Source: Argentina anserina
Lineage: Eukaryota; Streptophyta; Magnoliopsida; Rosales; Rosaceae
DNA length: 64,000 nucleotides
Direction of reading: 5' to 3'
NCBI RefSeq assembly: GCF_933775445.1
Contig: NC_065876.1
Location: 17,670,001 to 17,734,000, forward strand
The notes below the pieces were generated by a model. That model was not told the origin of the DNA and ran no database searches. It saw nothing but the letters and a program-made list of their open reading frames with translations. Made by a program: the position numbers and the translations under genes. Shown here piece after piece: positions 1 to 13,800 of the stretch (position 1 is the stretch's first letter; each line of letters starts with the position of its first letter).

Positions 1-1929
1 ATAACAAAAGGTGTTCAACGTTGTTGTTACTTCTCTCTCACTCCTTCAGATGAACTAACTGCACCCAAGTTAGAATTTTAATTCTAAATTCTAAATCAAC
101 CAAGTGATTGGAGCTCCGATCCATTAACATTCGTGAAAATTCATCCAGAACTTCAAATCACACATACCCTTAACTACCCAATAAAATAAGAATGAAACTC
201 CAAATTCCAATCCATTCGTAATCTTTAGTTCTCTACTACCCAGTATCTCAAATCACAAACTTTTCAACCCAAAAAACAGAAACCAAACTCCAAGCTACAA
301 TTATGTTATATTCCAACCATGTATAGCGAACCAAGCTTTCAAATATTAAATCAATAGAACAAAAATTATGCCCAAGCAACCATCCAGATTGGTGGAAGCC
401 TTGCTTTTTTCTCCTTGACAGCCTTGCAAACTGAAATAACGGCAGATTAGCGTAGCGATAATTGCAGCCATCCCAAAAGAGAATGGGGTCTTTGGCTGTT
501 TGACATGAGCAAAAAATTGATTTAAAACGGTAAACTAGCCCAGACGACAAATTCAACCTCGAAAATGCTCTTGCTTTCGATCAAATCAAGCTTCAAATTA
601 AAAAAAAATTGATTTCGAATTGGGAAGATGACAAACCCAAAACATCGAATAAGAAGAACACGAAGAAGCATGAGTAGTGGAAACTAGAGAGAAGAAAAAC
701 AAACGTCGTTTGTTATCTAACCATAAATCAACATCCTTGAGGATAAAAGTTGTAAATTGCCATGTGTCATTGCACGACGGGCTAGGGTCAGCTAGAGCTA
801 ACCATGGCTGGTCTGCTAAGTTTTGTCCTTTCTTTAATTGGCATTGATTTAACTTCTTATTAAGGAGAAAAGTTTGTTGTCTTGTTGCATTGGCACTCAC
901 TCAGTATTCCATTATGATGATATTGTGTTATTTCTCATTTTCAAATTCTGAACATAAGAAATCTTATATTTTTTTCCTTTTATATTTCTGCATGCCAATT
1001 GGTAGTAGCTAATGTACTATTCACGTATTTCTTTATTACGAATTTGAATGTCATGATATTATGTAAGAGAATGATTGTTGCAAATGACCATTATCCTCTT
1101 CCTACTTACCGGAATACTTAACTCAGTCTTTTGGGACTACATTCTTTATACTTGCTATTGCTTTATATGCTAGACCTTGGATTAATCTGGACATGGTTTT
1201 ATATCGATATAATCTATCTCCCTCGTGACCATTGTTTATATGTATCTCAATTTCCACACAATTGAGAGGTGGCAGGAGCAGTCATCAACTGAAACAATCA
1301 AAATCATGTATGTATGTATGCCAGATACCAATAGCCACAGTAATTGTAGTAAAGAAAGATCGGCAACGATTTCTACCAAATATTTCATGTATGTTAGCGT
1401 CCCTACAATCCAGCTTGCAAGCTAATTTGCCGCATTGTTTAGAACGAAGTAAATATTCTATACATATATGGACTCAACCGTCGAATGCCATACAACATCA
1501 ACCCTCATTCCATCTGATACACACACATCAACTGACAAAATTATATTTAACAACAGGGATTCTGCAGTACTACAGACAAAGTGCGACAGATTTTAGAAGA
1601 AAAGAAACATAAGAAAAGCCCTATAGGAAAAAAAAAAAAAAAGGAATATGCAGTCACCATAACTCATTATATACTAAGTCTCCTTTCTATCACATAAAAA
1701 CTTCACCAAGCATGTCAGCCATTGAGTCTGGGAGCAAAGAACATTTGGCGTCCTTCGGGTAACATCACTAACATGAACAGGACATGTTTTCCGTAGTCCT
1801 ACTGAAATCACGCGAAGCTCCAACTCTTTTTCCCCCTGTTTTAGTTTCAAACTGTAGTAAGTGTTGAAGCTGTTCATACTTTGGGGTGTGAAAGCTAATT
1901 TGCAAGGAGATTGAGTTCCATAAAATCAA
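1..1929. other. Gene-free stretch downstream of RUS6
   Basis: AT-rich sequence without a credible coding region. Open frames here are short, lack splice-consistent continuation and match no family I recognise. The part nearest 1930, perhaps from about 1670, is probably the 3' untranslated region of the minus-strand RUS6 gene. A short A-tract lies near 1629-1642. I see nothing else in it. Confidence 0.6.
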
Positions 1930-4900
1930 TCACTTAATAAGACGAGTACGCCCGGGATTAAGATGTGCTTCCGACATCATCCACCCCTACAAGAATATAC
2001 ATTGTAAATTTGTTAGAAATGGACTCATCAATATTATAAGCCTATTTCACTAATCAAACTCGTCACAAAATCGTCTACCTGCTCTGCTGCTTTACTCTTA
2101 AAAATCCTATAAGAATGTGACACCATTTTGCATGACTCAACAATATATGCCTCCAGATCTTTTGCTGGAGGAACAACATTTGAATATCCAACCTTCATTT
2201 GCTGCTGTGATAGGGGCTGAGAGTCGCATGATAAACGCAAGAAATGCAAAAGCACCTGAGCCTGTAACAACAAAGTGAAATAAGCTCACTGTGAAGAATA
2301 TGTTTTTTTATCACAACCACAAGCCCACAAGAAAGCTATATATCTCACATGAAAAGCTGCTTTTAGAATGTCGTCCGACTTCGCTTGATCCTTCAGCAAT
2401 GCATATACTTTACCTTTCGAAGGATTGTATGTAACAACGTATCTTTCTTTCTGTATCAATTAACAGAATATAATATTAAGGAGATGAGAAGAAAAAATTA
2501 ACCACAAAGGGGCACTCTGCAAAACTTTGCCATTTCAATAACAGTTACCTCAAAAAAGGGCTCTAAGGCAAGATAAACACTTGGTTCTTGGAACGCATCT
2601 TTAAATCTTGGCCCTGCCATTCAGCGAAATAAATTAAAAATTCAAATTGAACAAAGAAACAAGATGATCACAGTTAAGTAAGAACAGTTTATATATGGAC
2701 AGATAAAAATCAATGCACTCGTACCAAGAACAACAGGGCCATCTTTTACCCATGGAAAATTGAATACATTCTCATTCACGTTCCCCTCCTGCAGTGAGGG
2801 AACTCTCCCTGGAAATTGAAATCAAGCACAATGGCAATCATTATAGTAAGCTATTTGTTGCGAATGATACGGATGACATGAAAAGTTGTATGAAAAGAAA
2901 CAGAATGAATGAGAAAAATATTTGGAGTTTCTATAAGACTAAGAACATTGGTACCAACCTGTTTTAAGAAACGCATCTACAGCCACGCTGAATCTTGCTT
3001 GGTTTAAGGTGTGCAACACTACAGATTTAACCTGGGAAATAATATTATGTCTGTTAAACAATGTGGAATGGAAACATGCAAACAAATAATAATCTTCAGT
3101 GCTGCTAACAATCTAACCTCTTTGTAAGAGCTGAGAACATATCCACATGAAAGGAGAGCAAATGTAGTCACTAATGAAGGATTATTTTTGGAGATCAATA
3201 TGCTCATTCCAGTTCCCAGCTTCACAAGAAATATGGTTTACAAACATCAACATCAAATGATTAAAGACGTGAACTGAAGTATATATCAAAATATATAGAA
3301 CAGTTACGCACTGCATTTATGAAGGATAAGACCCACTATGAAGAATGGTTTTGATGAACGATGCTGATAAAAGAAACAAAAAATAAATAGAAAAATTTTC
3401 CACAGTAATGTTGAATCATGTATAATTGAAAGTTTTACGATTGGAGGGAGTTGAAGTCAGGATCTCCTACTCTGATCTGTGATAAATGTCATTGGTTAAC
3501 AAGCATTCTCAACATCATACGCTGTTAGGATGACAATAAATTTATACTCTAACATGGTCCCAAGCAAAGTCGACTCTCCTTGTCATCTGTTCCATACAAA
3601 CTCTTATGTTCTCAACCCTTACATCTAGGGTAGAACCACAGAAGAAATCTAACTGTATGAAGCTACATATTTAAAGATGCATTGTGTGTTTGCTTTGATA
3701 AATGAGAGTTATGGATAAAATGCCTGAGACAGGGGATACTTTAACATGCACTATAGTATGGCTTGGTATAAGAAGCACAGGGGTAGGGTTCTGGATGTAG
3801 CAAAATTATAATTATAATACATGTTGGCTGAGAAAATTAAGAGAACTTGTGGTTCATAGCATCTAACAGCAGAAGAGGGTGTACTACTCTTGTTCATGGA
3901 ACAAGTAAACCTTGCAAATGTATCTTCCATACAAGCATATAAGACAAAGCCAGGAGTTTGAATCAAGCAGAGGGTATACAGACCATTCTCCTAGATTCAA
4001 GAATTCTTTAACGTGCACCTACCGTATGATAATTTATCATTATTTCTAAATAGTATTACAGAAGTGTGAATAGATAGTCAACATACTCTCAATTTATTAT
4101 TCAGAACGTTGTCTTCTCTAAAAAAAAATTAATAAAGAAAGTAATCCCTGTCCATGTAACCATAAAACTAAGAGGAATAACAGAGCATTTAGATTATTCA
4201 TGACTGACCCTAGTTCTAAAATCCACCCATTCGTTCGAACTCTTAATGACTAAATTGACCAGATATGAGTAATATCATTGCACCCAATTATCAATGCCAA
4301 TCGCTTCAAAAACATAATTTATTGATCCTAAGAAGCATTGATCCTCCCATGATAAGCAAGTACCAGAACCTCACAAGGTTCTTTGACCTCCAAATTGTTG
4401 ATGTTTTTCTTTTACTAATGTTGGGACCTTCACATCACGTCAATAGAGACCTGAATCATACCTTCACTTTCCTAGCTAGGCCCCTTCACCTGAATTTTAT
4501 ATTCCTGTTGATAGTTTTCTTATCCTTCCACTCGTTGTACATGACTCTGAACTTTGTAAACTTAACTCTAAGATGTATGTCACCTATTATATAGTGTACT
4601 TATGTGGTCTGATGGGGCCATGTTGACATTTTGTAATACACAAACCATCATAAGGAAAAAGAGAAATTGGAAAGCATACCAGATCTGCAATATTGCCCAC
4701 ACATTCTCCCTTAGCTGTCACGTCTCCGATATTTTCTCCTCTAGCAAATGCTTTGTAAATTGGTGTACGAGTTGATGTTGATGTTACAGCAGCAACATTC
4801 TATGACGAAAAAAAATTATGAATCTTGTAAGACACTAAGATTTATAAGATGGGGTAACTAAAGAGAAACTTCACAGACCTTTGCCACATTAGCTGCACAA

Positions 4901-7294
4901 GCCAAAGGAAGGAAAAGGTGTGGCACAGCTGCAGTTGCCAACTCAACCCCAGCTCCCAACTCCATAAGAAGATCACCCGCGAACCGTAACTGTAACACAA
5001 TGATGTTAAAAGCAGACAAGGAAAAATTGAACAGGCCATTCTTTTGGAATAACCCCATTTAGGTAATCTCCATATGAAATATTTGGTACCATGAAGTTTG
5101 TAACATGTGAAGTACTTGTACCTGTTTTAGATCATAATCAAACTTCTTTCCTTGTCGAGCAAAAAGCATTTTTCCAACACGACCAGCTCCATCCTAGAGA
5201 CAAATGTAAAGTACAGATTCAACAAATTGATCATTACAGCATCTTAAAATTCAGAGTAAAAAAAGGTACAAAATCTAAAAGCTCTGCCTATATACTGTCA
5301 AAAGGATGAAACAGACATGAAAAAAAATGTTCATGAACTGTAACTCTTCATAGCTATACCAGTTCCACCTTGATATTTCCAAAATTATTTCAACACTCAA
5401 CAGCAGATACCAACAGAAAGACTAGCAACCATACTGTTTAGCATAAAGCACTAAACCACAAGAATTCAGATTTCAGTCATGTCCTATACGCAGTGGGAAC
5501 CGCTTGGTTCAAGATCAAGCCTATCATTGTCAAGGATATAGTTTGGACTTCTTCTACTTCACTGACACATGGCTAGATCTAAAGTTATAGTTTGTTGAGT
5601 AGCATGGTCAAATAGTATAAGCATGATTAAATCACCGTAGTAGTTTTTAAATTGTCTCAGAAGCACTTCACATCATAAAAACAAGCACCCTCTGTCAACT
5701 CCTAGTTGCAAATAACAGTCCAAAGGGGCAGTAACATTACAGAATTAAGAAAGAAGAATTAGAGGCGGAAAAAATTATTAATCTCATCTCAAGTAATGAA
5801 GAACAAATTAATATTTCAGTGGATCCTGACAATTCCTGCTCGGTGTAGACATGTTCATACAGTAGTTTTTTCCATTTGCTATTAAAGATCTTACATCAAT
5901 ATTTCTGCAATCCTATTGTTAAGAGTATGAAAAGAGAGGTACTTCCACACCTCATGTAAAGTAAAATTCTATTTTAAGGCAGAAATCTCCATAATTATAT
6001 GAAGTTTTAGCTTGTCTCCTAACATAGTGTGGCAGACAATAGGTTTCCATCTTTTCACAAAAATAACAGACAATGCCAAAAGCATCATTCACAACAAAGA
6101 AAAACATAAGGGATGTTACACTATGATTGAGATCAAAATGATAGCAAAAGCAATGGACCATTGTTTTGGACATGTCAAAACAACATTTCTCAGAAAAAGA
6201 TAAATAGTGAGAATTCTTGATCTCTCTCAATATCTCTCTCAAATCGAAAATCCAGGATTTGAATTGATGTCCTTTCATTGATTCCTCCTAAACTGTGAAA
6301 TGTTACAATAACAATGACGGGGTAGAATTGTTACCTTTAGAATCCAGTTGATAGCAACAGCCCCAGGAGCAGCTGTGTTTCTAGCGATTCCAACTGAACT
6401 CAGAAGTGTTTGCGTTGTGAAAACACCCATAGCCCCGCCAAAGAAATGCTGCGACAATTACATAATTTGTGTAAACAGCATATACTTCAACCAAAGTAAT
6501 CAAACCAAGCAAACAGGTCTGCGTATAGTTACCCTATGAAAGAGTAGTACATACCTTGAGCGCTCTCCACGTCATATACGGTACATATGAAGGAATCACA
6601 CTATCTGGAAATCCTTCGGGAACAACATATGATGTCACAAATGACTTCAATCCCTGCACCAAAAATTCAACAAACGAAACAGCCCTCACTCTCTTTGACC
6701 ATAACACTGATCACATAGTTGTCAAACTAAACTCGACGCAATGCGAATACTCAGTAATCAATTTTCAGCATATACTTCTCACATTAAAGTTCAAAATTCA
6801 GTTAAAATAAGCATGAAGCAGCACCCTAACTACCATGAGCTACTACGCACAGCATCAGCTAAAACAACAAAGACGACAGAAAATTGAGCTCAATGGAAAT
6901 CACTACTGACTTGCAGAGGAGGTTGAGGACTGTGCAACCCGAGCGCACGCAAGGAGCCTTTCTTGAAGGTTCCGGTAACGGAATCCGGTTCGGCGACGTA
7001 GTTCCATCTCCGGCCGTCGATCTCCTCGCAGCAAATCAATCTGAAGCTAGAGCCGACGAAGTCGTCGTCGAGCCGGCCGTGGCCGAGCTGGAGATTGCGG
7101 CTCTCGAGTGGCGGCACAAGAGGCTCGGCCGGGGAGGAGGCGAGGGTGGCGCTAATACGGAGCGTCTCACGGACGATAAGGCGCGCGTCCTGCGCGGCGG
7201 TGGTGGCGGTGGCGGTGGCGGTGAGGGTTTGGTGATTCGCCGGGGAGTTTTTGCGGCCGAGATTGATGGGAGGAGGAGACATTGCGTTTTTCAA
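1930..7294 (-). CDS. RUS6: Root UVB sensitive 6-like protein (RUS/DUF647 family), 13 exons
   Basis: Exons, high to low: 7294-6911, 6653-6555, 6448-6335, 5193-5122, 4989-4879, 4799-4680, 3219-3118, 3031-2959, 2808-2725, 2613-2549, 2450-2349, 2261-2079, 1986-1930. All introns are GT-AG and the phases join without a stop, giving about 521 residues (517 from the second ATG at 7282). The N-terminus is variable and Ala/Thr-rich. The DUF647 region starts near residue 129, with [10 protein letters not shown], the [16 protein letters not shown] segment, [12 protein letters not shown] and [13 protein letters not shown], and hydrophobic stretches follow. The family is known for roles in UV-B/light responses and early development; RUS6 in Arabidopsis is an embryo-essential member. 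That function is inferred from family membership. Stopping the frame in exon 12 would give a false end at 2034; a donor at 2078/2079 and a final exon coding [18 protein letters not shown] restore the expected tail. Confidence 0.93.
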
Positions 7295-8189
7295 CGGTGG
7301 CGATCGAATTGAAGCCTCGGCGAGATTTATAGAAGAAGAGAAAGGAGAAGAAGAATGGGGAGCTTTGGAGTTAACGAAGGCATGGTTGGCATTTGCGATT
7401 CTAAAGAGGGAAAGAAAATGGAATTGAAGGAGAGAATGAGAGAGAGAGAGCGAGTGAGAGAGGGCAGGTGGCCTAACTAGGGGAGCTAAAATTTGGACGA
7501 CATGTCATTTATTGGCGAAAGCTGAGAGAGAGATGATGATAATCCCGATACGAGTGTTTGTGGGGAGTGGAGAGTACGTGGAGGGTCGGATGCATCCCCG
7601 CCGTTGAAACGGTGGACTTTTTCTGAAACTTTTATTTGGACTCATTATGTCACCGTTTTCGTACTCATCCAGTTGAGGCAATAAAATAGTGGGATTTATA
7701 GGAGTCCAGGTGTGTATGTAAGAGACAAAAAAAAAAACAGCGATGCACAGTAAGATGGGAAATCGAGGAGTTCTGTCGAGCCGGAAATGGTATGGTCGGA
7801 GGAATGTAATCTGCTGTTAGCCGGAAGTCTGTTACGATCATTATCCGCCGATTGTTACCTATGTAATGTGCGAAATCAGTGATTAATATGCTATTATCCC
7901 AAAGTCTCAATACTAATTACCATAATGAAGCCCATGTCGTCGAGCAAATGCAGAATCAAGTTCTGGGTTGGAGTTTATATATAACAGAAAGATATAAAAT
8001 TAATTTTAGGTCTCTAACAAACCAAACACAAATGTACGTTCCCATTGCTTCCAAATAAACTGGCCAGAGGACAAGTGATTGAGAGCGAAAAAATCGTCTG
8101 TCTACTAGGGTTAGGGTTCGCCTGCCGTCGGGGTTTTTTCTGGAGTTCTGCTAGTGCAGCGCAGGCCGGAGTCGTTCATTTTCTCGAGA
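7295..8189. other. RUS6 upstream region and spacer before the LINE
   Basis: This contains the 5' untranslated and promoter region of the minus-strand RUS6 gene. A GA/AG-rich tract at about 7425-7465 is a common feature of plant 5' leaders. The remainder to 8189 is AT-rich and lacks a recognisable gene. Frames at 7665-7910 (minus) and 8045-8308 (plus) are not supported by any family resemblance, except where the latter enters the LINE. Confidence 0.5.
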
Positions 8190-10705
8190 ATGAACATGCT
8201 GGTGTGGAATTGTCAGGGGATATTGAATGGGAAGACCCGGTTTACCTTGAGGAATCTGGTCCAGTGACACAAGGTGAGCATGGTTTTTCTATTCGAGACA
8301 CACTGTGATGAGAAGGCACACAAGTCGCTGAGTGCTTCGATTGGACTGCCACACAGTGTTTATTTTAACCGTCGTGATCTTGCCGGCGGCATTGCTTTGT
8401 TATGGGATGACTCGGTACAAGTTTTGTTCCAAGATGTGCAGTATTATTCATCAATGCAGACGTGATAGGTCCGGCCAATGTCAAGTGGAGGTTTACAGGG
8501 TTTTACGGCCATCTGGATACGGTGCAGAGGTTTGAGTCTTGGGCGCTCCTTCGTTCCTTGGCCGCTGTTCAACGCTGAAGTGGGTAGTTGCCAGGGATTT
8601 CAATGAAATTCTTAGTTTGGGGGAGAAAACAGGAGGTCGACTTCGGAAAGCATCCAACATATGGTTGCCATTCATGAAGCCCTAATAGATTGTAATCTTA
8701 ATGATTTGGGTGCGGTGGGGAGTCTCTTCACCTGGAGCGATTCTCACAAGAAGGAGCGGCTTGATCGTGTAGTCTGATCTCCATCTTGGTTATCGACTTT
8801 CAGCTTTTCTAGGGTTATAAATCTGCCGCCGAGTCGTTCTCACCATATTCCTATATTGTTAGAAATTCTCAATGAGCAGTCGAAATTACCGGCCGGATGT
8901 CGTCGTTTTCATTTTGAGGAGATATGATGTAGCCATGAGCAAGCTAAGGAGGTGATCTCTGAGGCCTGGAAGGTTGGTTTGGAGGGTCTGTCAATGGTGA
9001 GTGCCTGTCGAAAGATACGAAACACGGCCCAATCTTTGACAAGCTAGGACCGTTCGGTGTTTCAGAGCCGTAAGCTCGAGTTGGAAATAGTTCGTCAAGA
9101 ATTGAAGGTTTTGCTAAATAAACCTTTTGTTGTTGGGGATTATGAGGAGAAACAAAGACTAACTTTTTGTTTGAATGAATTGCTTTCGGCGGAGGAGTCA
9201 TATTGGAGATAGAGGTCGAGAGCTATTTGGCTTAAGGATATAATTCTAAGTTTTTTTTTTCACCGTAAGGCTTCTAATCGAAGGCCGCAGAATAAGATCA
9301 AGGGCTTGTTTGATCGGCATGGAGTTTGGTAGACGTCCAAAGAGGGTATTAATTCAGTAGTGTTGGAGTATTTCACTGATTTATTCTCTGGAAAAGAACC
9401 GGATGTGGTGGCTCAGGTCGTGTGCTTCGAGCAATTCAGCCTTGGGTCACTTCTAGGATGAATCAAGTTTTGCTCCAGCCATATACAATGGAGGAGGTGT
9501 GGGTTGCTTTATTTCAAATGCACCCGTTGAAAGCTCTCGGTCCGGATGGTATGTCGCCTTTCTTCTATCAAAAATACTGGGATATTGTTGGCTTTGATGT
9601 GAGTAATGCAATGATTTATGTTCTGACTATGAAAGAGATGCCTCATGATCTTAACTTTACACATGTGGTGATGATCCCCAAGGTGAAGGAAGTGCTTAAT
9701 ATGATGCAATTGCGGCCTATAGCTCTTTGCAATGTGATTTACAGAATTGCATCCAAGGTTCTAGCTAATCGTTTAAAGATTTTTCTGAAAGATATTATTT
9801 CTCCCCAACAGAGTGCTTTTGTTACCGACAGATTAATTTTGAACAACTCTTTGGTTACTTCAGAATTAGCTCACTACATGCATAAGTTGAGAAGAGGGGG
9901 TGAAGGTTTTATGGCGTTGAAGTTTGATATTAGCAAAGCGTATGATCGCTTGGAATGGAGTTTCTTGCAGGTAATTATGTTGAAGATGGGGTTTGATCAA
10001 ACTTGGGTGGCATTGATTATGCATTGCTTGTGGACGGTGAAATACGCTTTTTAATTAATGGAGTGCCACAGGGGATTACGACAAGGAGACCCTTTGTCTC
10101 CGTTGGGATACCCTGCCGAGGGACTCTCCACTATTATTTTTGAGGCCGTTACTACAGGTCGTTGTCATGGGCTCCGTGTGTGTCAAGAGGCACCCTCTAT
10201 CAGTCATTTGCTTTTCGCAGACGATAGTATGTTTTATGTGGGTGCAACTGCAGAGGATTGTGCAATGGTCAAAGACATTTTATCTGTGTATGAGCAAGCA
10301 TCGGGCCAACAGGTTAGTTTGGAGAAGAGTAATGTGGTCTTTAGTGGTAGTATACCTTACTCGATGCAGTTGGAATTGGCTCAGCGTTTGAGAGTTCAGA
10401 GGGTTGAGAAGCACGAGAAGTATTTGGGCATCCCAACTTTAGTTGGCAGGTCCAGGCAGGACACATTTGCTTATATCAAAGACAAGTTATGCCTATTTAT
10501 CAGAGTTGTGGCTCAAGCTATGCCTATTTATACTATGAATTATTATCTTCTCCCTCAGAATCTGATACAGGATCTTCATCAACTTTGTGGTGGGAAGGCA
10601 CTGCTGATGAGAAGAGGGGGGAATGCATTGGCGAGCGTGGGATTCTCTGTGTAAGCCAAAAGCTAAAGGGGGTATGGGTTTTAGACATTTATTGCTTTTT
10701 AGTCA
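8190..10705 (+). mobile_element. Degenerate non-LTR retrotransposon (LINE): endonuclease and reverse transcriptase, 3'-truncated
   Basis: From the ATG at 8190 the translation shows an apurinic-type endonuclease domain in broken frames: LVWNCQGI near 8200, GGIALLW near 8390, and a DFNEI segment near 8595. A reverse transcriptase follows (about 9422-10705): a PDGM segment, RPIALCNVIYRI, the FDISKAYDRLEW catalytic motif, GLRQGDPLSP, and FADD (the usual YADD box) near 10216. Stops and frameshifts interrupt it at several places, including 8265, around 8464, and between 10051 and 10058. The family's zinc-knuckle and RNase H regions are missing: homology stops after the KGGMGF segment near 10700 and the THALLO promoter begins at once. 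No poly-A tail or target duplication was found. LINE ORF2 identity is secure; the exact 5' end is not. Confidence 0.88.
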
Positions 10706-10827
10706 ATCGGGTCGACCCGCGAGGGAAAATACTAACCCGGTTTGCCCAGCCCTACCAGGTCTTATGAAGCCGTCAAGCTCAAAGCTGTACTAAAACCCAG
10801 AACCCTGTCCTCCTCCCACAGAGAAAG

Positions 10828-13800
10828 ATGGGTAAGAGAGGAAAGAGCCACAGTAAAGGCAGTGAGAAGCCGACTAAGAGAACCCCCTACCCCGTTGAAG
10901 ACGGCGACATGGATGATGAAGTCGATGCCTGTATGTTTCCTATTACTCGTAGTTCTATATTTCTCATTCATGATATTAAGAAATTGATAGGTTTCAATTG
11001 GTTCGCTGCAGTTATGAAACAAAGAGACGTTGTTCCCCTGGACCTTGATCAAGACGGTAGGGATTCCGACGAGGATAACGAGCAATCTGTCTTCGATCTT
11101 CAGGTCTGTTTCTTCCTTCCATTTATCGATTTTCTATGCCGCCTTGCTTCAGTATTGGTTTATTTTTTGGGGATGAATTCTCAACATTGGATTGATTTTC
11201 GTAATTCCAGTGAAAGAGTATCTATTATTATTATTAGTTTTTTTGTTTCTGAAGCTAGTATTGCTAATATTGTTTACAGAATATTGATGACGAGGAAGAT
11301 GAAGATGAAGATGACTTCGAAGATACTGGATTGGCTGCAAAAAGTAAGCAATATGCCTTTTTGTTTCTGTGATTATACAACTCGAGAACTCCTGATTGTT
11401 CCGTGATTATATTGTTTCGGCTTGCTGATTAGGATTTAGATATTGTTTTAGACTGACTTGTCCTCAGTGGTTGTTTATTTTGCTTTCTGGTACCAAGAGA
11501 AAGTACCTTGAATTATGTGAGAGAGGTCTCCATTAGTTGAACTTTCGTATTTTTGCTACATTATTAACCTTCGGTTTAGATTCTTTATATGAGTGTACCT
11601 TAGTCCTGTGAACATTTTCGAATAATATTGCTCGACCCAAATTAGGTGAAAAGATTATCATATTGTTCTCATGCGTGCCATTTTGCCCCCATAATTTATA
11701 TATGAGCACAGCTGGTCTGAAGTTACAGACATCGTGTTGCTTATTTATGTGTTGTGTGAAGTTGTTAGGCAGGCGAAGTTTCTGTGGGCGAAGTCTGGCG
11801 GAGTTGAGGACGAACCACTTGACGATGACGAAGAAGAAGAAGAAGAAAAACTGATATGGGGTGGAAGAAGACCTAATTATCATGGGGCCGATAATCGTGA
11901 TATTGAGGTGGTGACCTGCACTTACAAATGTCTTCTCCCCTTTTAACTCTTTTCACATTTTTTTTGTGTGTAATAATTCGGTTGCGGCTGTGCAAATGTT
12001 TACTGTTTTGGATACATATGGAGACTTAGTAATTTTGTGTTTTTTTTTACCCTTTCTTTTGACTGATAAAGTTTAAATCAAGTGACGATGACTCTGCCGA
12101 AGAGGAAGAGAGAGCTGTGGAGGAGATTCGGAGAGAAAAGGCAAAGTCATCCACACGGGAAGATTTTGGGCTTGAGGATGATAGTGAAGATGAGAGTAAT
12201 AAGGAACCGACTTTTGAGGTGAGGTTTCCAGAAAACATTATTTATTCAGGTCACGGATTCCCCTTAAGCTCACATTGTAAATGGGAGTGGTGTATGAACT
12301 CAAATAAATGTTTTTAAAAGGTTATCATGTCCAAATAATTTCAAATGGCATGCCAGACAAGTTCATTCATCTGTGCAGGAAATGTCAGTTCATGGAAAAA
12401 GTGAAAAAAAGTCTCAAGAGATAATAGAAGTAGCAGATGACATGGATACAGCTTATGAGGAGGTCAAGAAAGATTTGAATGCTCTGTCAAAGGAGGAGCA
12501 AATATCTGTTTTAAACAAGTGAGGTCCTTTTTTTTTACCATAATAATTATAAGATATGTGCTTGTATAATAATATATGTATGCATTTTGATAAATTTATA
12601 CAAGAGCTATATCTGTTCACCCGAAACTTTTCAGAGCATGTACTTTTAAACTAATTTTGTGTGGCTCACATTGGATAAATTGTTGCATGCTTTTAAAGTT
12701 AGCATAACACTATGCTAGGGTTTGTTATGAAGTCATTAGATATGGGATCTGGCAAGAGAAATCTTTGATTAGACATAGTGTAGTTTTAGCCTCTTTAAGT
12801 GTTATGTGTGTAGGGTGGCAAGGAATTGTATATGAAAATTATGGGGCAATGAAGTCCTCAGAATAGTTGTTGTATTGTCTAATGAGAAAATGGTGGTAAG
12901 AAATTTGGGGAGGTCATGATAACGAAGGTTGATATATGGAATAAGATTGAGAGGAAGGTGTCATACTTGCTAATATGTTAGGATATGCGGAATATTTGCT
13001 AGCATATGATGCTTGCAAATTTTTTATATTTTTTAATACCGAGTTCGATTCCTCTCTGCAATGCGGTATTGTGATACTTTAATAAACTCAATTGGTTGCC
13101 CTAGTGGGTCCATGAGTACAAATGGACAATTACTTTAGTTCTATATCCTCAAATAATTAATGTTCTCTCCATACAGTACTGCTCCAGAGCTGGTTGGTTT
13201 GCTGGCAGAGCTGAATGATGCACTTGAAGAGCTTGAAAACAGAGTGAATCCGATTTTAAGCAAGGTATTGTTCTTTTTCTTTTATCAGCAATATGTTTAT
13301 GTAAATCTGGTCAGAATTTCAGTGTTGTTGTTCTCCCCTCTGTTCTCATCTTTGCATGGACCTTTTGCTAGGAAGAGTAATCAGAAAATATCTTAGGATA
13401 AACTTGTGTTTGATGGACAGAAATGACTTTAGTATATAATGGATGACTCTTCTTCCAGTAGACATTGAAAGAACATTTCTTAGATTGTCAATTTATGGAT
13501 GATGACTTCTGCTCCCATGTCCTGTTGGGGTTGGTACAAGTTACTTGTGCCTAATTTCATGCTTACCTTACTCCCTAGTGGTGTCTTACTGTTTTCTTTT
13601 GTATATTATAACCGAAAAATGGTAGTATTGTTTCTATGTCCTCCCTTACTCCTTTGTGCTCCAAACTGATGTTTATATATTTCTGAAGTTTGACGGTCGT
13701 TTTCTTTCATCAGAAATGTGAGATATTTATCTGAAGTTTGATATTCATCTGATTTGATATTTTTTATTAATGCTGTATGAAGGTTAGAAGGGGTGAGGTC

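Noticed and set aside
248..900. Two ~100-codon minus-strand frames
   Set aside because: No family resemblance, no splice-consistent neighbours, AT-rich composition like the flanks.
6884..7312. 142-codon plus-strand frame
   Set aside because: Antisense to RUS6 exon 1 and low in complexity.
13030..13070. GTTCGATTC box-B-like phrase hinting at a tRNA or SINE
   Set aside because: No cloverleaf, no convincing A box at the right distance and no poly-A end.
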